A stretch of 64,000 nucleotides of DNA from CAZBSE01 sp964610385 (GCA_964610385.1 CAZSXW010000007.1:37632-101631); one strand, 5' to 3'. Counted from the first letter of the stretch, positions 44,864-54,687 are shown. Translations and numbers: made by a program. The notes: generated by a model from the sequence alone, not told the origin.

Positions 44864-45664
44864 ATGGGAAGTATTCTTGTCGGTACTTCAGGTTACAGCT
44901 ATGCCGACTGGATCGGCAGCTTTTATCCTGAAGATATTGAAAAAAAAGACCAGCTAACCTACTACAGCAGAGAATTCAACACAGTTGAAATAAATTTTAC
45001 CTACTATAGTCTCCCTCACCCCCGGATATTTGAAAACATGTCAAAAAAGGTGACCGGGGATTTTATTTTTTCGGTAAAGGCACACAGCAGCATCACTCAT
45101 ACCAGGGACATAGCAGAAGATGAGATTTTAAAGTTCACGGATTCACTTTCACCTCTTGCCTCCCAGAACCGGCTGGGCCCGATACTGCTCCAGTTTCCCT
45201 GGGCTTTTAAGTTCAGCCGCAGCAACCTGGATTACCTGAGCAGGACAAGGGAGATATTCAGCGGCCTTGATCTGTGCGCGGAATTCCGGAATGACAGCTG
45301 GCTCTGTGATGCGGCCATCGATCATCTCACAAGCATTGACATGGGGTTCTGCAATGTGGATGAGCCCAGGCTTAAAGGGCTGCTTCCTCCTACCAGTATA
45401 ACGACCAGCGGCACGGGGTATATAAGGTTTCACGGCAGAAACAATGCCAACTGGTGGAGGCCCAAAGAGTCGTATATGAGGTACGATTACCTTTACAATG
45501 CGGAGGAGCTCGGGGAGTGGGTCCCCAGGGTAAGAGAGGTAACGGCAAATACAGAAAAAACCCTTATATATTTTAATAATCACTATAAGGCCCAGGCAGT
45601 AAGGTCGGCAAAGATCCTGCAGGGCCTTATGGAAGATAGTGATAATTCCACTTCACAAAACTAA
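44864..45664 (+). CDS. DUF72 domain protein (YecE-like)
   Basis: 266 residues, TIM-barrel-like. ILVGTSGYSYADWIGSFYP at the start, FNTVEINFTYYSLP, FSVKAHSSITHTRD and YIRFHGRNNANWWR are the conserved stretches of DUF72. The family lacks a firmly established activity. Four bases behind trxA, 74 before ileS. Confidence 0.93.
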   Translation: MGSILVGTSGYSYADWIGSFYPEDIEKKDQLTYYSREFNTVEINFTYYSLPHPRIFENMSKKVTGDFIFSVKAHSSITHTRDIAEDEILKFTDSLSPLASQNRLGPILLQFPWAFKFSRSNLDYLSRTREIFSGLDLCAEFRNDSWLCDAAIDHLTSIDMGFCNVDEPRLKGLLPPTSITTSGTGYIRFHGRNNANWWRPKESYMRYDYLYNAEELGEWVPRVREVTANTEKTLIYFNNHYKAQAVRSAKILQGLMEDSDNSTSQN

Positions 45665-45738
45665 TCTAATTATATAAAATCTATTAAACAGTTTTGAGGA
45701 CAGTGATTTATCAACTAAAAAATAAAGGCTAAGTTTTT

Positions 45739-48700
45739 ATGTTTGATAAAGTAGACAGCAGGGTAGATCTGGTAAAGCTGGAAGAAAATGTCTTAAGCTT
45801 CTGGGAGAAAAATAATATTTTTAAAAAGAGCCTGAAAAAATCCGAGGGCAAAAAAAAGTTTGTGTTCTACGAGGGTCCTCCAACCGCCAACGGGCTCCCC
45901 GGAGTGCACCATGTCCTCTCGAGAGTCTACAAGGATATATTCCCAAGATATAAGACCATGAAGGGCTATTATGTCCCCAGGAATGCCGGCTGGGATACGC
46001 ACGGGCTTCCCGTTGAGATAGAGGTTGAAAAGGAGCTTGGCATAAACTCAAAAAAAGAGATCGAAGAGATCGGCATTGAAAAGTTCAACCGGATGTGCCG
46101 GGAAAGCGTTATGAAATATGAGGGAGACTGGGAGAAGCTCACCAGACGGATAGGATTCTGGCTGGATATGGAAAATGCCTATTTCACTTTCAGAAATGAC
46201 TATATAGAAACCGTGTGGTGGGTGCTTAAAACCATATGGGATAGAGATCTTCTATACCGCGATTACAAGATCGTCCCATACTGCCCCAGGTGCGGAACGG
46301 CACTGTCGTCACACGAGATCGCCCTGGGATATCAGGAAGTGGAAGATTATTCAATTGTGGTGAAGTTCCCGCATGCAGACAGGGAAAACACTTATTTTCT
46401 GGTATGGACCACGACTCCCTGGACCCTTATTTCCAATGTCGCTGCAGCGGTAAACGGGACTAGCGATTACGTGGAAGTGGAATACAGGGGAGAAAACCTG
46501 ATACTTGTAAAGGACCTTCTCTCACAGGTCCTGGGAGAGGGAGCGGAATTTAAGGTCACTGATACCTTCAAGGGTAAAAAACTGATCTCTTCACGCTACA
46601 GGCCTGTATATGACTACACTGACGGAAACGAAAATGCGTTTACGGTAATAGGCGGTGATTTTGTGTCCACCCAGGAAGGCACCGGTATTGTCCATATAGC
46701 GCCTGCTTTCGGTGAAGACGATATGAACGTGGGAAGGAAGAATAACCTGCCGGTAGTAAAGATGGTCGATCAGCAGGGAAGGGTCGAAAAAAGGGTGGAT
46801 AAGTTCGGAGGCATGCCAATTGATGATGCCAATCCTAAAATAGTGGAGGATTTAAAGGAAAGAGGCCTGCTTTTTAACATCAGCAGGGTAAAGCATTCAT
46901 ACCCCTTCTGCTGGAGATGTGACAGCAGGCTGATATATTATGCAAAGAAGAGCTGGTATATAAAGACATCGCAGATAAAGGATGACCTGCTGGCTTCCAA
47001 CAGTAAAGTAAACTGGTATCCGGAACATATAAAGAGCGGCAGGTTTGGAAAATGGCTTGAGAATAATGTTGACTGGGCCCTTACCAGGGAAAGATACTGG
47101 GGCACGCCCCTTCCGGTATGGGAGGATGAAAAGGGCCATAATATCTGCATAGGAAGTGTAGAGGAACTAAAGAAAAAAGCGGTGAATTTCCCCGGGAAGC
47201 TGGATCTGCATCGGCCCTACGTGGACAATGTAATTATAAAATGCGAAAAATGCGGCAGCGATATGAGAAGGGTGCCCGAAGTCATAGATGTATGGTTTGA
47301 CTCCGGGTCGATGCCTTATTCGCAATATCATTACCCCTTTGAAAACAGGAAACTTTTTGAAGGGAGCTTCCCGGCAGATTTTATCTGTGAGGGAATAGAC
47401 CAGACCAGGGGATGGTTTTACACCTTGCTGGCTATTTCCACGCTGCTGTTTAAGAAGTCCTGTTTTAAAAACGTGTTGTGCCTGGGCCTTATAAACGATG
47501 AGAAGGGGCAGAAGATGTCCAAATCAAAGGGAAATGTGGTAGAGCCCTGGGATATTTTAAACAAGCAGGGAGCCGATGCCCTCAGGTGGTATTTCTTTAC
47601 AAGCGTCTCACCATGGCTTCCCAAGAATTTCTCATCTGCTGCCATTGACGAGGTAATAAGAAAATTCCTTCTCACCCTGTGGAATACTTATTCTTTCTTT
47701 GTAATCTATGCCAATATAGATAATTTCAATCCCTCCGATTATGATCTAGAGGTAAAGGACAGGTTCGAAATAGACCGCTGGATAATATCCGAGCTTAACA
47801 GCACCGTAAAGGAAGTAAACAGGCTCATGGATGATTTCAATGTAACTGAAAGCGGGAGACTGATCCAGGATTTTGTAGATACCCTTTCGAACTGGTACGT
47901 GAGAAGGAGCAGAAGAAGATTCTGGAAGAGCGAGGAAGACCGGGACAAGATAAGCGCCTACGAGACGCTCTATGAATGCCTGGTGACAGTTTCAAAGCTG
48001 TGCGCGCCCTTTATCCCGTTTATGAGCGAAAGCATTTACAAAAACCTTACCGGAAGTCTTGACAGGGGAGAGGAAAGCGTGCACCTGGAAAGCTACCCCG
48101 AAGCAGATGAGAGCCTTATAGACAGTGACCTGAGTTTTAAAATGGATACAGCAAGAAAGGTAGTCGGCCTGGGAAGAGCTGTAAGAAGCAAGGTCAGTAT
48201 AAAGATAAGGCAGCCGGCCAGTAAGGCAGTCATATATTTTGAAAAGGACCAGGGCGAAAAGGAAGCCGTAGAGCATTTCAAGGATATCATAGTAAGCGAG
48301 CTGAACATAAAGAAAATAGAATATGCAAAAAATCTTGAAGAGCTGGTGACCTATGATATAAAGCCTAACCTGGAGCTTGTGGGCAAAAAATACGGAAAGC
48401 TTATCCCAAAAATAAAAGAGGCCCTGAAGGCAGAAAACCCGGTGGCAACCTCACTTGCGGTAAAAAGCGGCAGGAATATTACCCTGAAAATAGATGGAGA
48501 AAAAATAGAGCTGCTTCCGGAGGAGATATTGGTCCAGGCAAAAAACAGGGAGGGGTTTGGAGTAGAAAGCGACGGCAATATCACAGTAGGTCTTTCGATA
48601 GTGCTCTCGGAGGAACTTTTAGAAGAAGGTCTGTGCAGGGAACTGGTCCACCAGATACAGAACCTGAGAAAGGAAGCAGGATTCGAGATAGAAAATACAA

Positions 48701-48888
48701 TAAATACAGCCATAGGGGAAGGAATCGAAGAAAGTATTTTAAAAAAGTTTAAAAATTATATAATGAAAGAGACTTTAAGCAGATCCTTGAGCGGTACGTT
48801 TGAAAAGGATATGTTTGTGAAGGAAGTAAATATCAATGACAGGAAGCTAAAGGTGGGCATAAAGGTAGTAGGGAGCATTCTAAAATGA
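45739..48888 (+). CDS. ileS: Isoleucyl-tRNA synthetase (type 2-like)
   Basis: 1049 residues. The class I HIGH motif appears as GPPTANGLPGVHHVLSR, the connective editing domain follows (TWTTTPWTL, YEVVEYRG-type region), and KMSKS is at GQKMSKSKGNVVEPW. The length, the PPTANG form and lack of a C-terminal Cys4 zinc finger match the eukaryal/archaeal-like type 2 enzymes often insensitive to mupirocin (known for the type; inferred here). No T-box leader fits in the 74 bases upstream. lspA overlaps its stop. Confidence 0.95.
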   Translation: MFDKVDSRVDLVKLEENVLSFWEKNNIFKKSLKKSEGKKKFVFYEGPPTANGLPGVHHVLSRVYKDIFPRYKTMKGYYVPRNAGWDTHGLPVEIEVEKELGINSKKEIEEIGIEKFNRMCRESVMKYEGDWEKLTRRIGFWLDMENAYFTFRNDYIETVWWVLKTIWDRDLLYRDYKIVPYCPRCGTALSSHEIALGYQEVEDYSIVVKFPHADRENTYFLVWTTTPWTLISNVAAAVNGTSDYVEVEYRGENLILVKDLLSQVLGEGAEFKVTDTFKGKKLISSRYRPVYDYTDGNENAFTVIGGDFVSTQEGTGIVHIAPAFGEDDMNVGRKNNLPVVKMVDQQGRVEKRVDKFGGMPIDDANPKIVEDLKERGLLFNISRVKHSYPFCWRCDSRLIYYAKKSWYIKTSQIKDDLLASNSKVNWYPEHIKSGRFGKWLENNVDWALTRERYWGTPLPVWEDEKGHNICIGSVEELKKKAVNFPGKLDLHRPYVDNVIIKCEKCGSDMRRVPEVIDVWFDSGSMPYSQYHYPFENRKLFEGSFPADFICEGIDQTRGWFYTLLAISTLLFKKSCFKNVLCLGLINDEKGQKMSKSKGNVVEPWDILNKQGADALRWYFFTSVSPWLPKNFSSAAIDEVIRKFLLTLWNTYSFFVIYANIDNFNPSDYDLEVKDRFEIDRWIISELNSTVKEVNRLMDDFNVTESGRLIQDFVDTLSNWYVRRSRRRFWKSEEDRDKISAYETLYECLVTVSKLCAPFIPFMSESIYKNLTGSLDRGEESVHLESYPEADESLIDSDLSFKMDTARKVVGLGRAVRSKVSIKIRQPASKAVIYFEKDQGEKEAVEHFKDIIVSELNIKKIEYAKNLEELVTYDIKPNLELVGKKYGKLIPKIKEALKAENPVATSLAVKSGRNITLKIDGEKIELLPEEILVQAKNREGFGVESDGNITVGLSIVLSEELLEEGLCRELVHQIQNLRKEAGFEIENTINTAIGEGIEESILKKFKNYIMKETLSRSLSGTFEKDMFVKEVNINDRKLKVGIKVVGSILK

Positions 48889-49382
48889 TAAAAATAGCAA
48901 AAAGAAATTTACTTTTAAATATATATTTCCTTATTACCGCAGTCTGTATTTTGACTGCAGACCAGGTGACCAAATATATAATAATACAGAAGTTGCCGGA
49001 AAACAGCTCCATCGAGATAATCCCGGGATTCTTTTCCATAACCCATGTAAGGAATACCGGGGCGGCATTCGGGCTGTTCCAGGGTCATACGGAAGTTCTT
49101 ACTGTGATATCGATTGTAGCTATAGTAATGATAATCGTGCTGAAGTCCATGCTGAATTTTAACTATGTCTTCTATAACGTATGCCTGGGTTTTGTGATGG
49201 GAGGCGCGCTGGGCAACCTGATAGACAGGTTTCTGGTAGGAGAAGTGACCGACTTTATAAATGTATGGTTCATCCCGGTTTTTAATATAGCGGATAGCTC
49301 TATTTTAATTGGTTTTTCCCTTATTGTGATTTTAATACTCAGGGAATATTTTAGGAAGGGTAAGACTGAGGGAGTTGATTAA
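48885..49382 (+). CDS. lspA: Lipoprotein signal peptidase (signal peptidase II)
   Basis: 165 residues, four membrane helices. The catalytic aspartates lie in NLIDRFLVGEVTDFINVW and FNIADSSILIG; RNTGAAFGLFQGH is the other family motif. It cleaves lipoprotein signal peptides such as those at 1000, 20461 and 37829. Start overlaps the ileS stop by 4 bases. Confidence 0.95.
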   Translation: MIKIAKRNLLLNIYFLITAVCILTADQVTKYIIIQKLPENSSIEIIPGFFSITHVRNTGAAFGLFQGHTEVLTVISIVAIVMIIVLKSMLNFNYVFYNVCLGFVMGGALGNLIDRFLVGEVTDFINVWFIPVFNIADSSILIGFSLIVILILREYFRKGKTEGVD

Positions 49383-50340
49383 GAAAGAAGACGACGGTTC
49401 AAGCTTTAAAGTAGATGCTTCGGGATCAGGGCAGAGAATCGACAAGTTTCTATCCGGCAGGATCAAGAACATATCAAGAAGCTATATCCAGAATATAATC
49501 AATCAGCAAAAGATAAAGGTAAACAGCGAAGCGGTAAACAAGCACTACCGGCTGTCAAAGGGTGATGTAATAACCATAAAAGACCTTGTAAAAACTGCCG
49601 GTACCGAAATAGAGCCCGAGAAAATAAGTTTAAGCATCGTATATGAAGACGCCAGTCTTGCGGTGATATCCAAAAAAGCGGGTATTCTCACACACCCGAC
49701 TCCGCGGAGTAAAAATCATACCCTGGTAAACGCACTGCTTTACCGTTACAAGAAACTGTCAAAACTCTCCGGCAGGGACAGGGCGGGAATAGTCCACCGC
49801 CTGGATAAAAATACCTCGGGCCTTCTTGTAGTGGCCAAAGACGATGCCACACACAGCCTGCTTTCGGATATGTTTAGGAAAAGACTGGTAAAAAAGACCT
49901 ATGCAGCGCTGGTATGGGGCAGTTTTCCGGGGAAGAAGGGCGAAATAATACTTCCAATCGGGCGCTCGGGACTGGACAGAAAAAAGATGAGCATATCAAT
50001 TGACCGGGGAAGGGAAGCAGTTACAAAGTTCGAGGTCGCGGAGGAGTTCGGAGACTCGACACTTTTAGACATTCACCCCGAGACCGGAAGGACTCACCAG
50101 ATAAGAGTGCATCTTAGTTATATAGGTCATCCTGTAATAGGAGATGAAGTCTATGGGACCAAGCAGTCCCAGAAACTGGCCAGGGACCTGGGGCTGGACA
50201 GGCAGTTTTTACATGCCAAAAGACTGGAGTTTGTCCATCCCGTCACAAAGAAGCAGTTAAAAATCGAAGACAAGCTGGCGGGGGACCTGCAGAAATGCCT
50301 TAAGAATTTAAGGAGGAGAGAAAAGATGTCACAAAATTAA
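49375..50340 (+). CDS. rluD: RluD-family 23S rRNA pseudouridine synthase
   Basis: 321 residues. An S4 RNA-binding domain (RIDKFLSGRIKNISRSYIQN) precedes the RluA-type catalytic domain with the active Asp in GIVHRLDKNTSGLLVVAKDD and HPETGRTHQIRVHL. It modifies uridines in large-subunit rRNA. It starts at TTG overlapping lspA by 8 bases. Which uridines cannot be told. Confidence 0.93.
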   Translation: MIKKEDDGSSFKVDASGSGQRIDKFLSGRIKNISRSYIQNIINQQKIKVNSEAVNKHYRLSKGDVITIKDLVKTAGTEIEPEKISLSIVYEDASLAVISKKAGILTHPTPRSKNHTLVNALLYRYKKLSKLSGRDRAGIVHRLDKNTSGLLVVAKDDATHSLLSDMFRKRLVKKTYAALVWGSFPGKKGEIILPIGRSGLDRKKMSISIDRGREAVTKFEVAEEFGDSTLLDIHPETGRTHQIRVHLSYIGHPVIGDEVYGTKQSQKLARDLGLDRQFLHAKRLEFVHPVTKKQLKIEDKLAGDLQKCLKNLRRREKMSQN

Positions 50341-50390
50341 TCATCTGCTATACTTTTTATTTATAAACGTCTTTAAAAGGAGCGAGTAAG

Positions 50391-50678
50391 TTGGCAAATA
50401 TAAGAAGAGTAGTACTGGATGTATTAAAACCGCATACGCCTGGCGTGCTGGAGCTTTCAAAGGAGCTGGCTGACCTTCAGGGAGTAGACGGTGTGGATAT
50501 ATCTTTAATTGAAATGGACCAGAAGGTGGAAAACGTCAAGATCACCTGCGAGGGCACTTCCATAGATTACCAGAAGGTAGAAGAGATAATAAGAAAGAAC
50601 GGCGGCTCTATACACAGTCTGGATAAAGTATCAGTGGGCACTAGTCTTATAGAAGAAGTTGTCACCCACCAGGATTAG
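50391..50678 (+). CDS. DUF211 family protein
   Basis: 95 residues, ferredoxin-like fold expected. VLDVLKPHTPGVLELSKELADL and YQKVEEIIRKNGGSIHSLDKV are the DUF211 (PF02680) consensus. The family is mainly archaeal and has no established role. It starts at TTG behind an aaaggagcgag Shine-Dalgarno sequence, 50 bases after rluD, and ends in a 4-base overlap with the convergent ABC permease gene. Confidence 0.9.
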   Translation: MANIRRVVLDVLKPHTPGVLELSKELADLQGVDGVDISLIEMDQKVENVKITCEGTSIDYQKVEEIIRKNGGSIHSLDKVSVGTSLIEEVVTHQD

Positions 50679-51622
50679 GTTGACCTTATTTCCTGCCTCA
50701 TAAATATAATGTAAGATACTGCAAAGCAGATTATAGCAAGAGCAACGATAACTACCAGCTGCGGCCATACCTGGATCAAACTCTGGCTGAGTGAAAGCGG
50801 GCTTATAAGCATGCTGCTTACATCGGTGGTCGCCAGTGAAACAATGCTGAGCTGAAGGTGTCCGGTTAACGGTGAAAGAAGCATGAGGACCGATTCGCTG
50901 AAAAGGGTGGACGGTGATATCCTCAAAATCGAATTCTCGATAGTATAATTCCTTATCTGCTCTGCCGTGGTAGCCCCGTCCAGCGGGACTACGGCATTGG
51001 CTATTGCATTAGCGATTATGGGAAGGAAAAACATGATAAATATCCATATGGCAATGGCGGTAAGTATCGATGCTGCAGTCCTGTTCATGACAACCGAAAA
51101 CAGTATGGACATCCCCATCCATAGGCTGCCGTATACCACGCATAACATGATAAAGAAAAATATCCTCAAGATCTCCTCGGTAGAAGGGGGCACTCCGATT
51201 GAAAACAGGCCGATTCCGGCTATTATGAATACAATACTGGATATGATTATGGCCAGGGTTGTGATGCCTGCCAGGAACTTGCCGTTTATCACGCTGTCCC
51301 TGTATATGGGCTGTGACAAAAGCCTGCTTAAGTTTCCGCTGTTTCTCTCGCTGTTAATGGCATCAAAACCGAATACTATCCCGATTATGGGGATAAAAAA
51401 GGCTATAAAGGTCAAAAACGAGGGGAGTACATCTCCGCCGGTGGTAAAAAGATACAAAAATACGTTTTCGTCTACTGCACTTGCCACTTCTCTGATATTG
51501 GTCACGGCAACATAGGTAGACGAAAGGCCGGCTATATATATCAGCCCCAGAAGGATTAAAAACCTGTTGCTGCTGAAGTGGTCTGATAACTCTTTTCTGT
51601 ATACGGTCAAAACGCTTTTCAT
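50675..51622 (-). CDS. ABC-2 type transporter permease
   Basis: 315 residues with six hydrophobic segments. The N-terminal VYRKELSDHFSSNRFLIL and GFDAINSERNSGNLSRLLSQPIYRD are characteristic of NosY-like ABC-2 permeases. Third gene of the NEW3-ATPase-permease operon, 1 base after the ATPase gene. It should export an unknown substrate. Confidence 0.88.
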   Translation of the reverse strand: MKSVLTVYRKELSDHFSSNRFLILLGLIYIAGLSSTYVAVTNIREVASAVDENVFLYLFTTGGDVLPSFLTFIAFFIPIIGIVFGFDAINSERNSGNLSRLLSQPIYRDSVINGKFLAGITTLAIIISSIVFIIAGIGLFSIGVPPSTEEILRIFFFIMLCVVYGSLWMGMSILFSVVMNRTAASILTAIAIWIFIMFFLPIIANAIANAVVPLDGATTAEQIRNYTIENSILRISPSTLFSESVLMLLSPLTGHLQLSIVSLATTDVSSMLISPLSLSQSLIQVWPQLVVIVALAIICFAVSYIIFMRQEIRST

Positions 51623-51623
51623 T

Positions 51624-52562
51624 TTACTCCTCTTTAAAGTATCTAAGATATATTTCTTCCAGCGCGTCCTGCTTCATATCCATCCTGGTCATAAGCACGC
51701 CTTCGGCGGCTATGATCCTGGATATATTCTGCCTTACATCGCTGTCGCATATCACACTTATCTGTTTTCCCGTCTTTTCTACAGTAACTACCTTGTCCAG
51801 TTTCTTTATCTTATCAAGGAGGCTTTCACTGGTCTTTTCCAGCTCTATTTCTATCCTGTATTTTCCGCCCCCGAAGAGCTTCCTTCCAAGCTTTTCGACA
51901 CTTCCTTCACCGATGAGCTTTCCATTAGATAGTATACCCACTCTGGGGCATACTTTCTGCATTAGGTTAAGCTGGTGGGAAGACAGGACAAAGGTTATAT
52001 TTCTGTTCCTGTTTAAATCCTGAATGGTGTTTAGTACCTGGTTTGCAACTTTTGGATCCAGCCCCTCAGTCGGCTCGTCAAAGATGACAAGCTCGGGATT
52101 TTTTATAAGTACATCTGCAATACCCAGCCTCTGCTTCATTCCCTTGGAAAAAGTCTTTACAAACTTTTTCTTATTTTGGGACAGCGCTACGATCTCCAGG
52201 ACTTCGTCTACCTTTTTATCTATCTCCCTGTAGGGTATCCTGTTAAGCTCGGCTGTATAGGCAAGGTTTCCCCAAGCAGTCATATCTTCATAAAATCCAA
52301 TTCTTTCAGGAAGGTATCCGGTTATCCTTTTAACCTTAAGCGGATCCCTGGTGGAGTTGAATCCGGCAACTTTTATGGTCCCGGATGTGGGTTCGGTAAG
52401 TCCCAAAGCCATAAGAATAAAGGTGGATTTGCCCGCGCCGTTTGGGCCAAGAAGCCCGAATATCTCGCCCTTTTTTATATCAATAGTAAGATTGTTTACC
52501 GCGAGCTGCTTGTCGTATTTCTTGGTAAGGTTCCTGGCGCTTATAATATTGTTATCATTCAT
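51624..52562 (-). CDS. ABC transporter ATP-binding protein
   Basis: 312 residues. Walker A is GPNGAGKST, the signature FSKGMKQRLGIADVL, Walker B LVIFDEPTEGLD; the switch His is in SSHQLNLM. RITGYLPERIGFYEDMTAW is the Q-loop region. The C-terminal domain ends with KQDALEEIYLRYF, typical of NosF-like ATPases. Forms an exporter with the permease encoded 1 base downstream. Confidence 0.9.
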   Translation of the reverse strand: MNDNNIISARNLTKKYDKQLAVNNLTIDIKKGEIFGLLGPNGAGKSTFILMALGLTEPTSGTIKVAGFNSTRDPLKVKRITGYLPERIGFYEDMTAWGNLAYTAELNRIPYREIDKKVDEVLEIVALSQNKKKFVKTFSKGMKQRLGIADVLIKNPELVIFDEPTEGLDPKVANQVLNTIQDLNRNRNITFVLSSHQLNLMQKVCPRVGILSNGKLIGEGSVEKLGRKLFGGGKYRIEIELEKTSESLLDKIKKLDKVVTVEKTGKQISVICDSDVRQNISRIIAAEGVLMTRMDMKQDALEEIYLRYFKEE

Positions 52563-52565
52563 CTC

Positions 52566-53483
52566 TTATCTTCTTCCCAGTCTGGTAAAGATTATGGCGA
52601 CTGCGATTATTACCACTACTATGATACCTATACCTACTATTCCCCAGATGGTAGGAGTCTCTACAGTGACCCTGAGGTCCATTTCATCACTGGCCTTATC
52701 GCTTGAAGCGCTAAGGGTGAGCATATAGTCGCCGGCAATCGCTTTTTCGGCAGGATTTACGGTCATGTCTATTTCTTTGCTGTCCCCGGCTTCTATGGAT
52801 TCTATTTTATCAGTATCAAAGCTGACTCTCCAGCCCTCGGGCTCGGTGGAAGTGATCTTTATGTTTTCCAGAGATGTTGAGCTGTTGTTGTTAACGAGCA
52901 GCTTGAAGTGATTGTCTTTCCCCGAGGTCATATCTTCGCTGAGCAATCCTGATTTGGTAGTAAATTCGAGCTCGTAGGTAGCAGTAAGAACTGCAGTGAC
53001 ATCTATCGATGCTTCCAGGGGGTCGCCTTCAATTGCTGATTTAAAAGTCATAGTGATGGTATATTCACCTGGCTCCTGGCTTGTCACAGGAACTGTAGCT
53101 ATCTTCATGCTCTGCTGCTTGCCGCTGGTAAGATTGATAGCACTTATATTCGTGGTACCGCTCATGGCCACTGCATACCATCCCTCGGGATATTCTACGG
53201 TGATATCAAATGTTTTTTGGTCATCTTCTTCCGGGTCCAGGCCGTAGGGCTCGTCTCCCATAATATAAGTGGCATAAAGGTCAAACGAGAAAGTCTCTCC
53301 CTCTTCTGCCTGTATTTTGGGAATGGTGATATCGAAGTATAGCTCTTCCGGCGCTATCTCCTCTACCGCTTCTTCTTCTGCCTCATCCTGGGCGGCAAGT
53401 ACACCCGGTATCATGAGGGTTATCGAAAGTACAAGAATCAATGTGATTAAAAATGCGGGAATTCTTCTTTTTATGGTGTCCAC
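52566..53483 (-). CDS. NEW3-domain membrane protein
   Basis: 305 residues: signal peptide (ITLILVLSITLMIPGVLAAQ), an acidic start, then two or three immunoglobulin-like NEW3/COG1470 beta domains (KTFDITVEYPEGWYAVAMSG, ENIKITSTEPEGWRVSFDTD), and a single C-terminal membrane helix followed by RLGRR. The bulk lies outside the cell. NEW3 genes in front of NosF/NosY-like ABC genes recur in bacteria and archaea; the substrate is unknown. Confidence 0.83.
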   Translation of the reverse strand: MDTIKRRIPAFLITLILVLSITLMIPGVLAAQDEAEEEAVEEIAPEELYFDITIPKIQAEEGETFSFDLYATYIMGDEPYGLDPEEDDQKTFDITVEYPEGWYAVAMSGTTNISAINLTSGKQQSMKIATVPVTSQEPGEYTITMTFKSAIEGDPLEASIDVTAVLTATYELEFTTKSGLLSEDMTSGKDNHFKLLVNNNSSTSLENIKITSTEPEGWRVSFDTDKIESIEAGDSKEIDMTVNPAEKAIAGDYMLTLSASSDKASDEMDLRVTVETPTIWGIVGIGIIVVVIIAVAIIFTRLGRR

Positions 53484-53928
53484 TGTGTCTCTCCTTCTTC
53501 TAAATTTAAGTCAAATATTATAAAAATATAATAATTTATCATTTATAGACTAAGAAAAAATTTTAATGATTTTGGGTTTAGTTGTCAAGAAGGAAGTGGG
53601 GGAAGTGGAAAGAGTAAGATAGAGTATTAAATAAAGATGATAAAGAGATTATACTCTATATATGCTCTAAGGGTATGATTATTAATGTAATTAAAATGTT
53701 AATTAGTACATAGCCCTACTTACAGGCTGACTCCAATAATACCAATTAGAGATGTCTGACGATCCCTCGGAATTAACCTACATTTACATTTAAATTATGC
53801 CATTTTTAATAAATTTATTTAAGCGATATGAATGTAAAATTAAGGTTTATAAAAGATAATCCAGATGAAAATAATAGAAGACTTTTATATTAAAAAATAA
53901 ATTGTAGTAAATAAAGTGATATGTTAAT
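53484..53928. other. Gene-free stretch at the left border of the AT-rich island
   Basis: It should contain the promoter of the leftward NEW3-ABC operon. It has an inverted repeat of ATAGAGTA (53619-53626) with TACTCTAT (53652-53659) and an RNase P 3'-end-like repeat at 53706-53740. No gene is seen. Base composition drops sharply from here to the right. Confidence 0.6.
53706..53740 (+). repeat. RNase P RNA 3'-end-like repeat, copy A (degenerate)
   Basis: 28 of 35 positions match copy B at 59776-59810 without gaps, including cttacaggct and actccaa. It has lost part of the conserved ACAGAACCCGG. No RNase P RNA body precedes it. Confidence 0.55.
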
Positions 53929-54687
53929 TTATTCTTGAATCATACTCTGTAGTTTAGGACGAACAGAGGTAATAAATTTACTCATCAATCCATTGACTCT
54001 CGCTTTAACTTCAGGAGAGATCCCATTGTATGTCTCTTGGAGATTTGCATATTCTTCTAGAATAAAGGTGGTTACTGAAAAAAGAAAATCAAGTCCAGCT
54101 AAATAACGTCTATCTGCCCAATTAGGGGTAAATATTCTTGAAACTAAAGCGTCCCCAAAGGTAGTAACATTTCCTAAAACTACTTTTGATCGAGAAATAT
54201 GACCCCCAAAGTTATTAAGTTCGCGTCGAATATTAACAAGTTCCAGATTCTCACTCTCAATTAATTGTTCTGCCTTCTGGATCAAGTTCCATTCTTGTTT
54301 ACGATGTGACTCTTCATCTAATCCCGATTTGAACATTGTTCGATGGAGTTCTAGTCTTGTATCTGGGGGAGAGGAATTCCCATAGTGGAGAAGTGAACCA
54401 ATTTCATAGAGTATACGGATAAGAGAGTACGAATCAGCAAAAAAGTTAGAAGAAAGCAGCCGCAGAGCAGCAGCCCAAGTAGTATTTCCAGATTCCACGA
54501 AAAATAAATATGTTTTTACAACATTCTGATCATCTTCAGACAGTTTCTGCATTGCATTAGTATCAAGTCCCATCTGATTCTGCAAGGTAAAGATCTCATC
54601 AGAAGCATCTAGATAGAAACCAAAGAGCTTCAAATAGCTATCTGTATATCCATCAAGAATACGTAGTATATTACGAGATGTATTCAT
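53929..54687 (-). CDS. Helical protein of unknown function
   Basis: 252 residues, mainly helical. LRLLSSNFFADSYSLIRILYEIG near residues 75-100 resembles the helical core of DUF5677- or HEPN-like proteins found in defence islands, but I see no clear RNase motif and do not recognise the family with confidence. Codon use and base composition match the island. It is alone on its strand, divergent from the restriction-modification genes. Confidence 0.6.
   Translation of the reverse strand: MNTSRNILRILDGYTDSYLKLFGFYLDASDEIFTLQNQMGLDTNAMQKLSEDDQNVVKTYLFFVESGNTTWAAALRLLSSNFFADSYSLIRILYEIGSLLHYGNSSPPDTRLELHRTMFKSGLDEESHRKQEWNLIQKAEQLIESENLELVNIRRELNNFGGHISRSKVVLGNVTTFGDALVSRIFTPNWADRRYLAGLDFLFSVTTFILEEYANLQETYNGISPEVKARVNGLMSKFITSVRPKLQSMIQE

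Noticed and set aside
45665..45738. T-box leader before ileS
   Set aside because: Only 74 bases separate the genes and no T-box sequence or terminator is visible.
53484..53740. Complete RNase P RNA gene before repeat copy A
   Set aside because: The conserved 5' elements are not found and the sequence does not fold as expected; only the 3'-end-like piece is supported.
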